Positions 1 to 8,390 of a DNA stretch of 36,338 nucleotides are shown piece by piece. The position numbers and the translations under genes were made by a program. The DNA comes from Oscillatoriales cyanobacterium (GTDB lineage Bacteria; Cyanobacteriota; Cyanobacteriia; Cyanobacteriales; Microcoleaceae): contig RDXX01000069.1 in assembly GCA_004292955.1 (NCBI GenBank), positions 1 through 36,338 on the forward strand, read 5' to 3'. The notes beneath the pieces were generated by a model. The model did no database searches. It was not told the origin of the DNA and was given only the letters and a program-made list of their open reading frames with translations. The stretch's first letter is position 1, and each line of letters opens with the position of its first letter.

Positions 1-2
1 CT

Positions 3-956
3 TTGGGTTTTGCGGGGTATTTTTTAAGTGCACTTGGTGTAGCCGATCGCACTTATCTCATCCTAACGGCATTAATTGCCCTGGCCGCCCTAACTTTAAT
101 TGTCTTGACCGGCATCAGGCGATCGAATATCGCGAATACTGCCATAGTCTCAGTTACACTTTTATCTCTGACTGTCTTTATTGCTGCGGGTTTGCCAGAG
201 GTCAGGTGGGAAATGCCGACGCTACAGAACGATAGCGCGATCGGCTCCATCCTCCACGCCACGGCCCTGATGTTTGTCGCCTACACCGGTTACGGTCGCA
301 TCGCCACCATGGGCGAGGAAGTGCGGGAACCGAGCAAAACCATTCCCAAAGCCATAATTTTCAGTTTAGTGCTGACAATGGTGCTTTACGTGGCGGTAGC
401 GGTAGTTGTTGCAGGTGCGGGGGGAGCCGATAAATTGTCCCTGCAAGCAGCAACCACTGCTGCACCCTTGGAAGTCATCGCCCGCAGTTTTCCAATTCCC
501 GGAGTTTCCCAACTGCTAGCCGTCGGCGCCATTACTGCCATGCTAGGAGTCTTGTTGAACTTAATTTTAGGCTTGTCGCGCGTGTGGCTGGCGATGGGGC
601 GACGGTTGGATATGCCGAGAGTCCTGGCGCGTCTCAATCCTGCGGGGACAACTCCCTATGTGGCTGTCGTGGTTGTCGAAATTACGATCGCACTTTTAAT
701 CCTCATCGGCGATGTCAAAACCACTTGGTCGTTCAGTGCCTTTAGCGTTTTGATCTACTACGCTATCACCAACGCAGCCGCGCTACAACTGTCCCCCGCC
801 GAAAGGCTTTACCCGCAATGGTTGGCTTGGGTGGGCTTGGCTTCATGTCTGTTTCTAGCTTTCTGGGTGGAGAGGCAAATTTGGTTGACAGGCTTGGGTT
901 TAATTATCGCCGGTTTAATTTGGCGGGCGATCGTCCGGCTCCTAGCGAGAAACTAA
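3..956 (+). CDS. APC-family amino acid permease, 5' end outside the window
   Basis: This is the C-terminal 317 residues of a multi-spanning inner-membrane transporter of the amino acid-polyamine-organocation superfamily. The frame is open to the window edge, so the true start lies upstream and the TTG at base 3 is not proposed as a start. The strongest match is the segment around residues 90-118, with AYTGYGRIATMGEEVREPSK followed by TIPKAI, a signature of bacterial amino-acid/cationic-amino-acid permeases just before a transmembrane helix. About eight hydrophobic helices are visible. The substrate cannot be read from the sequence. The next gene begins 42 bases after the stop on the same strand but is functionally unrelated, so co-transcription is possible but unproven. 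Confidence 0.85.
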   Translation: MGFAGYFLSALGVADRTYLILTALIALAALTLIVLTGIRRSNIANTAIVSVTLLSLTVFIAAGLPEVRWEMPTLQNDSAIGSILHATALMFVAYTGYGRIATMGEEVREPSKTIPKAIIFSLVLTMVLYVAVAVVVAGAGGADKLSLQAATTAAPLEVIARSFPIPGVSQLLAVGAITAMLGVLLNLILGLSRVWLAMGRRLDMPRVLARLNPAGTTPYVAVVVVEITIALLILIGDVKTTWSFSAFSVLIYYAITNAAALQLSPAERLYPQWLAWVGLASCLFLAFWVERQIWLTGLGLIIAGLIWRAIVRLLARN

Positions 957-998
957 CACTATGATAGATTGAGACACCATCCCGCATTGTAGAGGGCC

Positions 999-2408
999 AT
1001 GCCCGATCGAACTCCCTTGCTGGCGACTCAAGAATCAGTCGCAGTCAGCGCCATCAGTCGTTATATCGCTCAAACACTAATATCCATCCAGGAAAAGCAT
1101 CCCGAATGGATAGCTGAAAAATACAGGAAAACCCCCTGGGCCAAACCTGCTTTTCAGTCAGTTTTGATTGGAAAATTAACAAAAAATTTTAAAGTAGCCA
1201 GCGATACAGATTTGCTGCTGCTGACGGCAAAAAAATATCTCCAAATTCTGCTGGTTCCCGAATTCATCAATTCACCTCAATTCAGCAAATTATTTGCCAA
1301 AATTCAGCAGCTAGCCGTACCCCAAACACCACCAGCCCAATCACAAAACTCAGTTTCAGCAAAACCTCCAACTCCCACCGCCCACCAAACAAATTCGCTT
1401 CCTGTCGGCATTGCTATCTTGCTGCTAGATGTCGAAAACTTGCAACTCAACATCGAAACCGAAAAATTCCTCGAAGGAATTTCTCACTATCCCATCCAAA
1501 TCAAAGTAGCCTTTGCCAACTGGCGCAGCATGGGCAAAAAAGATGCCGAATTTCACCAGCGCGGCTATCAACTGATTCACGTTCCCCCCGGCAAAGACAG
1601 CGCCGACTTGAAAATGGCAACAGTAGGCGCCTCAATTTTCGTACATTATCCCACAGCCAAGGAGATTTTTGTCTGTTCGTCCGATCGCGCCCTCACCCAC
1701 CTCAGCAACACACTGCAAGCCCACGGACTAACCGTCTTTCAAGTCCGCAAGCAAATAGATAAAATCATAATTTTAAACAGCAAAACCGGACAAATGGAAA
1801 CCTATTCCCTCGTAACAGTACCGGAAATTACACCTGTAGAACAATTAGTTATTCAGCTAAAAGAATTAATTAAAAAAGAGCAACAACGTACCTCATCTCA
1901 GTGGATAAAAATTTCTACACTTTCAGCTTTGTATCGGGAAAATTACGGCTTAGTCCTCAATCAAGTTGTTGCCAATCATTCCTTAGGTACTAAAACTAGG
2001 GATATATTTCTCAAATATCCCACAGATTTCGTTCTCCACAAACCCTCAGAAGCATCTCAAACTTATGTCACTCTTTTTGAAGTTAAATTATCGCCCCCAC
2101 CCCCAATACTCAACAAAGAAAATCTCAATCACAACCAAGCAGCATCAGCGAGTTTGACAGATATCAATTCCTTAGAAGATTTGGAAAAAGCTCTGGTCAA
2201 AATAGTTGGCGACTTAACCGACAACTCTCCTCACAATTCTGTATTTCTCTCAAATGTTGGCAGCGAATTTCACAAACAATACGGCAAACAAATCACCCAA
2301 ATAATTAAAGAGTTTAATCTCGGTAGAAAGTTTCCTAAATTTTTGCAATCTTGCACTTCTCTGGAATTAAAAAAAACCGAAAAAGGTTGGCAAGTTTCCC
2401 TAAATTAA
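999..2408 (+). CDS. NYN-domain (PIN-like) ribonuclease with C-terminal OST-HTH/LOTUS domains
   Basis: A 469-aa cytoplasmic protein. Residues 1-110 are an unassigned helical region and about 110-135 a Pro/Gln-rich linker. Residues 136-255 resemble a NYN/PIN-like nuclease, with acidic residues where the metal site is expected: D144 in LLLDVEN, D200 and D203 in KDSADLK, D229 in SSDRAL. Residues 275-365 look like an OST-HTH/LOTUS module (PVEQLVIQLKELI... SQWIKISTLSALY) and about 390-469 like a second, more divergent one (LEDLEKALVKIV... FPKFLQ). NYN plus LOTUS proteins are thought to act on structured RNA; the target here is unknown. The start is the first ATG, with no clear Shine-Dalgarno. The stop abuts the tandem repeats at 2409. 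Confidence 0.85.
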   Translation: MPDRTPLLATQESVAVSAISRYIAQTLISIQEKHPEWIAEKYRKTPWAKPAFQSVLIGKLTKNFKVASDTDLLLLTAKKYLQILLVPEFINSPQFSKLFAKIQQLAVPQTPPAQSQNSVSAKPPTPTAHQTNSLPVGIAILLLDVENLQLNIETEKFLEGISHYPIQIKVAFANWRSMGKKDAEFHQRGYQLIHVPPGKDSADLKMATVGASIFVHYPTAKEIFVCSSDRALTHLSNTLQAHGLTVFQVRKQIDKIIILNSKTGQMETYSLVTVPEITPVEQLVIQLKELIKKEQQRTSSQWIKISTLSALYRENYGLVLNQVVANHSLGTKTRDIFLKYPTDFVLHKPSEASQTYVTLFEVKLSPPPPILNKENLNHNQAASASLTDINSLEDLEKALVKIVGDLTDNSPHNSVFLSNVGSEFHKQYGKQITQIIKEFNLGRKFPKFLQSCTSLELKKTEKGWQVSLN

Positions 2409-2604
2409 TTATTGGTTATTGGTTATTGGTTATTGGTTATTTGTTTTCCATGCCCAATTGCCAATTCCCAATTCCCAATTCCCAATTCCCAATTCCCCAT
2501 TCCCAATTCCCAATTCCCAATTGCCAATTCCCAATTGCCAATTCCCAATTGCCAATTCCCAATTCCCCATGCCCCATGCCCCATTCCCCATCCCTCCGCT
2601 TCGC
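2409..2604. repeat. Heptanucleotide tandem repeats, two unit types
   Basis: The first part (2409-2441) is a 7-bp array of ATTGGTT units. From about 2455 to 2590 the unit is CCAATTC/CCAATTG, with CCCCATG variants near the end. The array begins directly at the stop codon of the NYN gene and ends about 60 bases before the dehydrogenase start. Long frames on both strands here are caused by the 7-bp period, which puts repeated peptides in every frame, and are not genes. Confidence 0.95.
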
Positions 2605-2666
2605 TTCGCCCAATTCCCATAACTTGAGTTATCATACAATCTGGACGTAAAGAAATGTAAAGGGAT

Positions 2667-3374
2667 ATGCAGGACAAAGTTGTAGTTGTGGTGGGTGCGA
2701 CTGGCGGCATCGGTTCAGCAGTAGCCCGAAAACTCGCCGACGCGGGTGCGACGCTAGTGCTCGCCGCCAGAGACAGCACCAAATTAGACGCTTTAGCCAG
2801 CGAAATTTCGACAACAGAGGTACTGTGTGTACCGACAGATATCACCGATTTGTCGCAAGTCGAGACGCTGATGCAGAAAGCTGCGGGGCATTTCGGGCAA
2901 ATTGATGCCCTCGTAAACGCTGCCGGTGCGGGAATTCTCAAGCAGTGGAACAAGTTAGAACCCGCTGATTTAGATGCGATGCTTGACTTGAACTTGAAAG
3001 GCAGTTTTTACACATCTCAAGCAGCCGCAAATGTGATGAAAGACCGCAAATCCGGTCACATCTGCAATGTCATCGGGATTTTGGGCAAGCATTCGATGGC
3101 GATGGGAACGGCCTATTGTGCTTCAAAGTTTGGGGTAGTTGGTTTTAGCAAGTGCATGGCAGATGAGCTGCGACGCTACGGCATTAAGTTTACGCTATTC
3201 TATTTTGGTGGGGTGGATTCTCCGTTTTGGGATAATGTGAGTTTGAAGGTAGATAGGTCAAAAATGCTGAGTACCGAAACCGCTGCCAATGCAATTATGT
3301 TTGCTCTTGCTTCTGACCCGCAAGCTGTGCCACTAGAAATTAATATTCAGCCAGAAAGTCATTTGTTCTTTTAG
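2667..3374 (+). CDS. Short-chain dehydrogenase/reductase (SDR) with atypical active site
   Basis: A 235-aa classical SDR, soluble, probably NAD(P)H-dependent. The Rossmann nucleotide motif is near the N-terminus (GATGGIG, residues 10-16), the acidic/adenine site is in PTDITD and the structural NAAG motif in VNAAGAG. The catalytic tyrosine and lysine are in AYCASK. At the usual catalytic-serine position, 13 residues before the tyrosine, the sequence NVIGILG has glycine instead of serine; a serine lies seven residues before the tyrosine. It may therefore be slow, use another residue, or serve a non-standard role. The start ATG follows an AAGGG-like ribosome site at about 2659-2664. Substrate unknown. 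Repeats on both sides suggest a single-gene transcript. Confidence 0.85.
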   Translation: MQDKVVVVVGATGGIGSAVARKLADAGATLVLAARDSTKLDALASEISTTEVLCVPTDITDLSQVETLMQKAAGHFGQIDALVNAAGAGILKQWNKLEPADLDAMLDLNLKGSFYTSQAAANVMKDRKSGHICNVIGILGKHSMAMGTAYCASKFGVVGFSKCMADELRRYGIKFTLFYFGGVDSPFWDNVSLKVDRSKMLSTETAANAIMFALASDPQAVPLEINIQPESHLFF

Positions 3375-3539
3375 TAATTTGTTTGGTGTTCCACACGCAA
3401 AAAATGAGTTTGTATGGTGCTTTCATAGCACTGATTTACCCAACTCGATACTTCCCAGATTTTAGAAAAAAGTTCAATCTTCGAGATTTATCTGTGGAGT
3501 AAATCTCATGGCTGATTCCTTCTAGTATCCCACAGACGA

Positions 3540-3650
3540 TTTACCAGAAATAATTGGTTGAAAGCCTCTGGGTTTGGCGTAAAAATTAAAATTAGAGGAT
3601 TCATTACTCCAATCTTCAGGCTTTCAGGTAGAGGTTGCCCTCTGGCTGTC
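3540..3650 (+). repeat. Interspersed ~110-bp repeat, copy A
   Basis: This copy contains the family landmarks in order: TTACCAGAAA, ATTGGTTGAAAGCC, AAATTAAAATTAGA, ATTCATTACTCCAATC and AGGTAGAGGT. It carries an in-frame stop (TAA in AGAAATAATTGG) in a frame that stays open in the copies at 30480 and 35967, so coding is unlikely. Its right end runs directly into a (CTGTCCCAGGTCAA)n tandem array. Confidence 0.85.
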
Positions 3651-3842
3651 CCAGGTCAACTGTCCCAGGTCAACTGTCCCAGGTCAACTGTCAACTGTCC
3701 CAGGTCAACTGAATGAAGTAGTAGGGTGCGTCAGTCACTTCTGGTTCCCCACCTGAAAATTAGACTAATCGCTGACGCACCCTACAATATCGCAAGCGAT
3801 CGCTCGTACTGTCCCAGGTCAACTGTCAACTGTCAACTGTCA
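3645..3842. repeat. 14-bp tandem arrays (CTGTCCCAGGTCAA)n flanking a short hairpin element
   Basis: Repeats of a 14-bp unit, twice the 7-bp period seen elsewhere, occur at about 3645-3712 and again at about 3808-3842, with CTGTCAA heptamers mixed in. The sequence between them is the hairpin element at 3721-3785. The rest of the gap between the SDR gene and HPPD (3375-3540 and 3843-4047) shows no gene, RNA or clear promoter. Confidence 0.9.
3721..3785. repeat. 65-bp hairpin element with 14-bp perfect terminal inverted repeats
   Basis: GTAGGGTGCGTCAG at 3721-3734 is exactly complementary to CTGACGCACCCTAC at 3772-3785, enclosing 37 bases. A degenerate relative lies at 24201-24263 (TAGGGTGCGCC ... 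GTGACGCACCG). This is consistent with a small palindromic mobile element or REP-like sequence. No target-site duplication is visible. Confidence 0.85.
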
Positions 3843-4047
3843 AAGTCATCCCAAACACCGCCTTTCTTTTAAGTGCCGATGTATTTCTGCCTTCAGAGGG
3901 AGCTAAGATATTCAATTTTTGGGTTATTATTAAGCGATTAGACAAAAAAACAATGAAAAATCTCCATTTCTCAGTCTCTCCCTTGCCATTTAACCGTGAA
4001 AATCAGCCGATTTTCAACTTTTCACGTTCCATTTTCAATTATTGATT

Positions 4048-5109
4048 ATGGAGTTCGACCGCATTCAGTTTTACGTTGAAAATGCTCGAGTATCCCGCGA
4101 CTGGTTTGTCAGCCACTTAGGCTTTCAATCAATAGCAGGTTATGCCAACAGCGACACTCGCACTGAGGTTGTCAGCAGCGGCAATATATGTTTTGTTTTA
4201 TCTTCGCCTCTGACACCCGCTAGTCCTGCTGCTACTTGGTTGGAGTTTCATCCTCCGGGGATTGCCGATGTGGGCTTTCGGGTTAAAAATATCGAATTAG
4301 CGATCGCTAGAGCGCAGGTGGCAGGTGCTAAAATCCTGAAACCGATTCAAGAAGATCTAAAGGCAGGAGGCGGTTTTAAACTCGCACAAATCTCTGGCTG
4401 GGGAGATTTAAGCCACACGCTTGTTGAGCGAATTGGCGAGAATTCACTGCTGCGTGCTTCTTCTGGGCCGCCACTGTTGACTCTGATCGATCATGTAGTG
4501 TTAAATGTTGAATCTGGCGATTTGTCAAGTGCGGTTAGTTGGTATCAAAAAATATTAGGTTTTGAGCCGCAGCAAAATTTTGATATTCAGACTGAGAAGT
4601 CTGCTTTGCGAAGCCAAGTTATGGTACACGCTGAAGGTGGGGTGCAATTCCCGATTAATGAACCGGCATCATCTAATTCTCAAATTCAAGAGTTTTTGAG
4701 TGCAAATCGAGGGCCGGGAATTCAGCACATGGCTTTGCAAACGGATCGCATTGTGCAGGTTGTTGCCGATTTGCGATCGCGCGGTTTGCCTTTTTTGCCA
4801 GTTCCTCCAACATATTACTCGCAATTGCGGCGGCGGCAAAACTATTTGCCCGCAGATTGGCAAGCAATTGCAGCTTCCGAAGTTTTGGCAGATTGGCAAG
4901 AAGATACTCCCGCTGCGATGCTGCTGCAAATCTTTACCCAGCCAATTTTTGCCGAACCGACTTTCTTTTTCGAGATTATTGAGCGTCGAGTTACTTTAGT
5001 TAATGACAAACTGGTGCAAGCTGGAGGTTTTGGGGCGGGTAATTTTAGAGCTTTGTTTGAGGCAATTGAACGGGAACAAATGAAGCGGGGAAGCTTGATC
5101 GATGATTGA
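4048..5109 (+). CDS. hppD: 4-hydroxyphenylpyruvate dioxygenase (HPPD)
   Basis: A 353-aa non-heme iron(II) dioxygenase converting 4-hydroxyphenylpyruvate to homogentisate, in cyanobacteria the entry step to tocopherol. Two vicinal-oxygen-chelate domains are visible: N-terminal (DRIQFYVENARVSRDWF) and C-terminal catalytic (LIDHVVLNVESGDLSSAVSW). The three expected iron ligands are present: H149 (DHVVLNV), H227 (GIQHMALQT) and E309 (FFEIIERR). Length matches bacterial HPPDs. I place the start at the ATG at 4048, because the TTG two codons upstream adds nothing; no Shine-Dalgarno is evident. It appears monocistronic: repeats lie upstream and the next gene is on the opposite strand. Confidence 0.93.
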   Translation: MEFDRIQFYVENARVSRDWFVSHLGFQSIAGYANSDTRTEVVSSGNICFVLSSPLTPASPAATWLEFHPPGIADVGFRVKNIELAIARAQVAGAKILKPIQEDLKAGGGFKLAQISGWGDLSHTLVERIGENSLLRASSGPPLLTLIDHVVLNVESGDLSSAVSWYQKILGFEPQQNFDIQTEKSALRSQVMVHAEGGVQFPINEPASSNSQIQEFLSANRGPGIQHMALQTDRIVQVVADLRSRGLPFLPVPPTYYSQLRRRQNYLPADWQAIAASEVLADWQEDTPAAMLLQIFTQPIFAEPTFFFEIIERRVTLVNDKLVQAGGFGAGNFRALFEAIEREQMKRGSLIDD

Positions 5110-5129
5110 TAAAACTTCCACTTTTGAGT

Positions 5130-5663
5130 TCATGCAGCCTTGTCGAGCAGCAGTGCAATATCCGTCCACCCGTAAGCAATTTCTTTGACTAAAACTCCAG
5201 CTCTACTTGTCTGTTGTTCCTCCACTTTTTTGCCTCCTAAAAATTCATAAAACCTGCAAGCAGAATTGTCTCCCAGTACCCAAGCCAGCATCGAGTTCAA
5301 ACTTAATTCTGCCAATTTTGTGGCAACCGATCGCACGAGTTGTCGCCCAATTCCTTGACGCTGATATTCCTCCAAAATATAGATGGCAAATAATTCTCCT
5401 CGATAAACATATTTGCCCGTGCGCTCGCAACCGCCGGCAGCAAAACCTACAACTTGTCCCGAGTTATTTTCAGCAACGCAGACATAATCGCCAGTATTTT
5501 TGACGTTTGACAGGATTTCTTGCCAATTGTTTTCTCGTTTTTCATAGGACAGCTTGGCGAGGTAATCTGCCGGTATGATGTTTCGGTAAGCTGTCCGCCA
5601 AGTGTCGAGATTAACCTGTGCAATTGCAGGTGCATCAGCGATTTTAGCTTCTCTCACAATCAT
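5130..5663 (-). CDS. GNAT-family N-acetyltransferase
   Basis: A 177-aa soluble acetyltransferase. The N-terminus (IVREAKIADAPAIAQVNLDTWR) is the usual beta1-alpha1 of GNAT enzymes. The acetyl-CoA pyrophosphate loop is QRQGIGRQLV, about residues 100-109, followed by the conserved alpha3 and SMLAWVLGDNSACRFYEFLG of motif B. The substrate is unknown. Its start codon lies inside the 3' end of the diguanylate cyclase gene, with a 20-base overlap on the same strand, so translational coupling is likely and the two proteins may be made together. Confidence 0.88.
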   Translation of the reverse strand: MIVREAKIADAPAIAQVNLDTWRTAYRNIIPADYLAKLSYEKRENNWQEILSNVKNTGDYVCVAENNSGQVVGFAAGGCERTGKYVYRGELFAIYILEEYQRQGIGRQLVRSVATKLAELSLNSMLAWVLGDNSACRFYEFLGGKKVEEQQTSRAGVLVKEIAYGWTDIALLLDKAA

Positions 5664-7791
5664 CAGAAAAAACTCCTTTCTCGCCCTGGCATCGTATTTG
5701 AGAATCTACGCAAACAATCCGATCGCGCCCTTCTAGTTTAGCTCGATACAGCGCGCGATCGGCCTCCCCAATCAACCACTCCAAAGATTGTTCAGCAGCG
5801 GGCACAGCACTAGCTGCGCCCATACTCGCCGTCACAGACTCACTTACCTTTGAAGCTTCGTGGGGAATTGCCATAGCATTCAAATCGCTGCGAATTGATT
5901 CAGCTACCCGCATTGCTCCCTTAGCATCAGTCCCGGACAAAATTACTGCAAATTCTTCCCCACCGTAGCGAGCCGCTAAATCACCTCCCCGGTGAGCGTT
6001 TCTGTCTAAAATTTCAGCAACTTTTTTGAGACATTCATCGCCTCCTTGATGCCCGTAGCGATCGTTGTAAAGCTTAAAAAAATCTAAATCGATCAAAATT
6101 AAAGACACTGGCTGTTTCTCTCTAGTCATCCGCTGCCATTCTGATTGCAATGTTTTGTCAAAACAGCGACGGTTAGCAATCTGAGTCAAGCCGTCCACAG
6201 ATGCGAGTCTGTGCAATGCCTGATTAGCAGATTCTAATTCTAATTTAGCCTGTTCTAATGCTACATTTTGCTGAGCCAATTTTTCACTTTGCTGTTTTTC
6301 TTGCTCGTACAAAAACCGGATGGAAGCTTCAGCTTCTTGCAATTCTTGCTCCGCATATTTGCGCTTGACAAACTGTCCTAATTGGGAACCTATTGCCGCC
6401 ATCATTTGCAGTAAGTCTTCATCCGACGGCTGTTTTTCCCGGCAGAAAAAAGTCATTACCCCTACAACTTGACCGCTAGCACGAATTGGGAAACCGAAGG
6501 CCGATCGCAATCCTGCTTTAGCAGCTAAGTGCGATCGCATAAAATTGCCATCCTTAAGAAGATCCGTAATCCATTGCGGATAACCGGTGTTCCACACTAT
6601 TCCCGGTAAACCCGTACCAGGCTCTAGGGTAATCTGCTGGCAATTTTCCACAAACTCCCCAACTTCACTTCCCCGCCGCCAAACTCCCACTCGAAGCAAA
6701 AAAGGGAGAATATCTTCAACGTTACTATCTGGTGCAGCAAACAAAAATGGTATTCGATCGTGCGTATCTTCGGCATCAAACTTAGTATGTTTTTCATCCA
6801 CAGGCGTCCAAAGTTCACCGATATCCCACCCCAAACTTTCACAAATAGCTTGCATAATTTTCGGAGTGGCGCTCTCTAAAGAACCAGATTCTGACATGAT
6901 GCGAGCTACTGCATATTGTGCTGCTTGACGCTTTTTTGTCCGTTGTTGCTCGGTGATATCTCTGCCCACATAGACAAAATCTTGTATAGTTTTGTTGTCT
7001 GAGTGCTTGCTTTCTATACTTGTCTCAATAGTAGAGCAGGAAAATGCAACTGTCAGCTTTGAACCTTTTTTAGTTGTACAAGCTACTTTTACTTGATGCC
7101 AAGATTCATTTTTTAGTTCAAGAGGTAGCTGACTAACTTGACGCAATAATTCCTCGTCCGCCGTAATCATCGAGATTGGTTGACCGATTAATTGTGATTC
7201 GGTATATCCAAACAATAGTTGGGTGGATTGATTGACCTTTTTGATTTCTCCCGCTTGCGTTGTCACCAATAAAATATCATTTATGGAGTTAAGAATTTTA
7301 TCAATATAGTCGCGAGCGTTAGCCAAGTAATCGACTTTAATACTGTTTTCGTTGGCTGCTTGAACCATACTTTGCTGAAGAGCAGCAGTGTCTGTTACAT
7401 CTTCGCAGAAAATAATTAATCTCTCAGGATTGAGCTGCTCTTTCTGACCAAAAATATACAAATCTAGATAAAAATAAGAGCCATCATTTAAAACTCTGGT
7501 AACAGATTTTAATTGGAAACTTGGCTGTCGTTGTTCTAGAATATCGTCTAGCAGTTCTTCAATTCCGATCAGTTCGGGAAAACTATCGCGCACATCTTTG
7601 CCTTGTTCCAATTCATCAGGAATTTGGGCAAAATCTTGTACGTTCAAGGATGTTTCTTGAATCTTCAGTTCCCGATCGACTGCAAGGTATTCAATGCGAC
7701 GCAAGGATAACAATTTGTCAAGCAGATTGTTAATGTTTTGGGAGCTAATCTGTAAACTTAATTTGGGAAGCATCTCGTTATTATAAACCAT
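5644..7791 (-). CDS. PAS-GAF-GGDEF diguanylate cyclase
   Basis: A 715-aa cytoplasmic sensor enzyme that should make cyclic di-GMP from two GTP. Residues about 15-140 form a PAS-like region and about 155-285 a second, clearer PAS domain (ILNSINDILLVTTQAGEIKK... YVGRDITEQQR). A GAF domain covers about 290-460 (GLPGIVWNTGYPQWITD, GFPIRASGQVVGVMTFF), then a glutamine-rich coiled coil, then GGDEF at 545-695. The active site reads GGEEF (610-614), an active-type variant, and the inhibitory I-site RxxD is intact (RGGD, 601-604). No transmembrane segment is seen, so it is probably a soluble light, redox or ligand sensor; no bilin-binding cysteine motif is evident. It overlaps the downstream acetyltransferase gene. 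Confidence 0.92.
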   Translation of the reverse strand: MVYNNEMLPKLSLQISSQNINNLLDKLLSLRRIEYLAVDRELKIQETSLNVQDFAQIPDELEQGKDVRDSFPELIGIEELLDDILEQRQPSFQLKSVTRVLNDGSYFYLDLYIFGQKEQLNPERLIIFCEDVTDTAALQQSMVQAANENSIKVDYLANARDYIDKILNSINDILLVTTQAGEIKKVNQSTQLLFGYTESQLIGQPISMITADEELLRQVSQLPLELKNESWHQVKVACTTKKGSKLTVAFSCSTIETSIESKHSDNKTIQDFVYVGRDITEQQRTKKRQAAQYAVARIMSESGSLESATPKIMQAICESLGWDIGELWTPVDEKHTKFDAEDTHDRIPFLFAAPDSNVEDILPFLLRVGVWRRGSEVGEFVENCQQITLEPGTGLPGIVWNTGYPQWITDLLKDGNFMRSHLAAKAGLRSAFGFPIRASGQVVGVMTFFCREKQPSDEDLLQMMAAIGSQLGQFVKRKYAEQELQEAEASIRFLYEQEKQQSEKLAQQNVALEQAKLELESANQALHRLASVDGLTQIANRRCFDKTLQSEWQRMTREKQPVSLILIDLDFFKLYNDRYGHQGGDECLKKVAEILDRNAHRGGDLAARYGGEEFAVILSGTDAKGAMRVAESIRSDLNAMAIPHEASKVSESVTASMGAASAVPAAEQSLEWLIGEADRALYRAKLEGRDRIVCVDSQIRCQGEKGVFSDDCERS

Positions 7792-8081
7792 CAGACTCTA
7801 GGGTTAGCAGATAAAATTAGTTGTTGTTTTGGTGCTTGCTATTTCTCATAGAAATTTTGATTCTGCTGGATGCCAGCAACTATTCTCGCTGGCTAATTTA
7901 TCGACACAATAAATTTGGGATTCTCCAAGCTTTTTTTTATTTAAAATTATTACTTAGACCAACTTTTTTGTGAGCAAGCGCAGTCAAAATCAGCCTCTAT
8001 TGAGGTTTGGATTTATTAACAATACCTAGCGGTTGGCCGTATTTGTACAGCAAATTTTAAATTGTAGATTCCCTGATAATA

Positions 8082-8200
8082 GGGAGCATCTCATTTTGGC
8101 AAAAAGCTTTTTTTTGTTGTAGTGAGAGCTTAAGAGCTCGCTTTGTTTTAACAGCAAGCGAGCGGGGACAGCACTACAAAATCAAAACTGAGATGCTCCC
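8082..8200. mobile_element. 119-bp MITE-like element with terminal inverted repeats and 8-bp target duplication
   Basis: GGGAGCATCTCA at 8082-8093 is the exact reverse complement of TGAGATGCTCCC at 8189-8200, and the pairing continues imperfectly inward (ATTTTG/CAAAAC, TTGTAGTG/CACTAC, GCTCGCTT/AAGCGAGC), so the whole element can fold into one hairpin. It is bounded on both sides by the same 8 bases, TGATAATA (8074-8081 and 8201-8208), as expected for transposition with an 8-bp staggered cut. It has no coding capacity, so it would need a transposase in trans. Confidence 0.85.
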
Positions 8201-8341
8201 TGATAATATTTGTTACAACCGCTACAGTTGATGATTGGCACAGTTGAATTAAACTATTGCCTTTAATTAGCACCATTCCTATAGACACTACCTCCCCTGG
8301 GTATTTGTGTCAAGTTTTGTAAAGGATCTGTGACATTAAAG

Positions 8342-8350
8342 TGATATAAT
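8342..8350 (+). promoter_or_regulatory. Extended -10 promoter (TGATATAAT) for the HAD gene
   Basis: A perfect TATAAT preceded by TG at the extended -10 position, 40 bases upstream of the ATG at 8391. No good -35 hexamer sits at 16-18 bases, which fits an extended -10 promoter. The rest of 7792-8341 holds the MITE-like element at 8082-8200 and otherwise nothing I can assign. Confidence 0.5.
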
Positions 8351-8390
8351 CTCTAACAATTTGTATAAAATTTTCAAAATACTCTGCTCA

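Noticed and set aside
2351..2953. Several overlapping open frames of 60-176 codons on both strands
   Set aside because: They lie in the ATTGGTT/CCAATTC arrays or antisense to the SDR gene; the peptides are periodic and have no ribosome sites.
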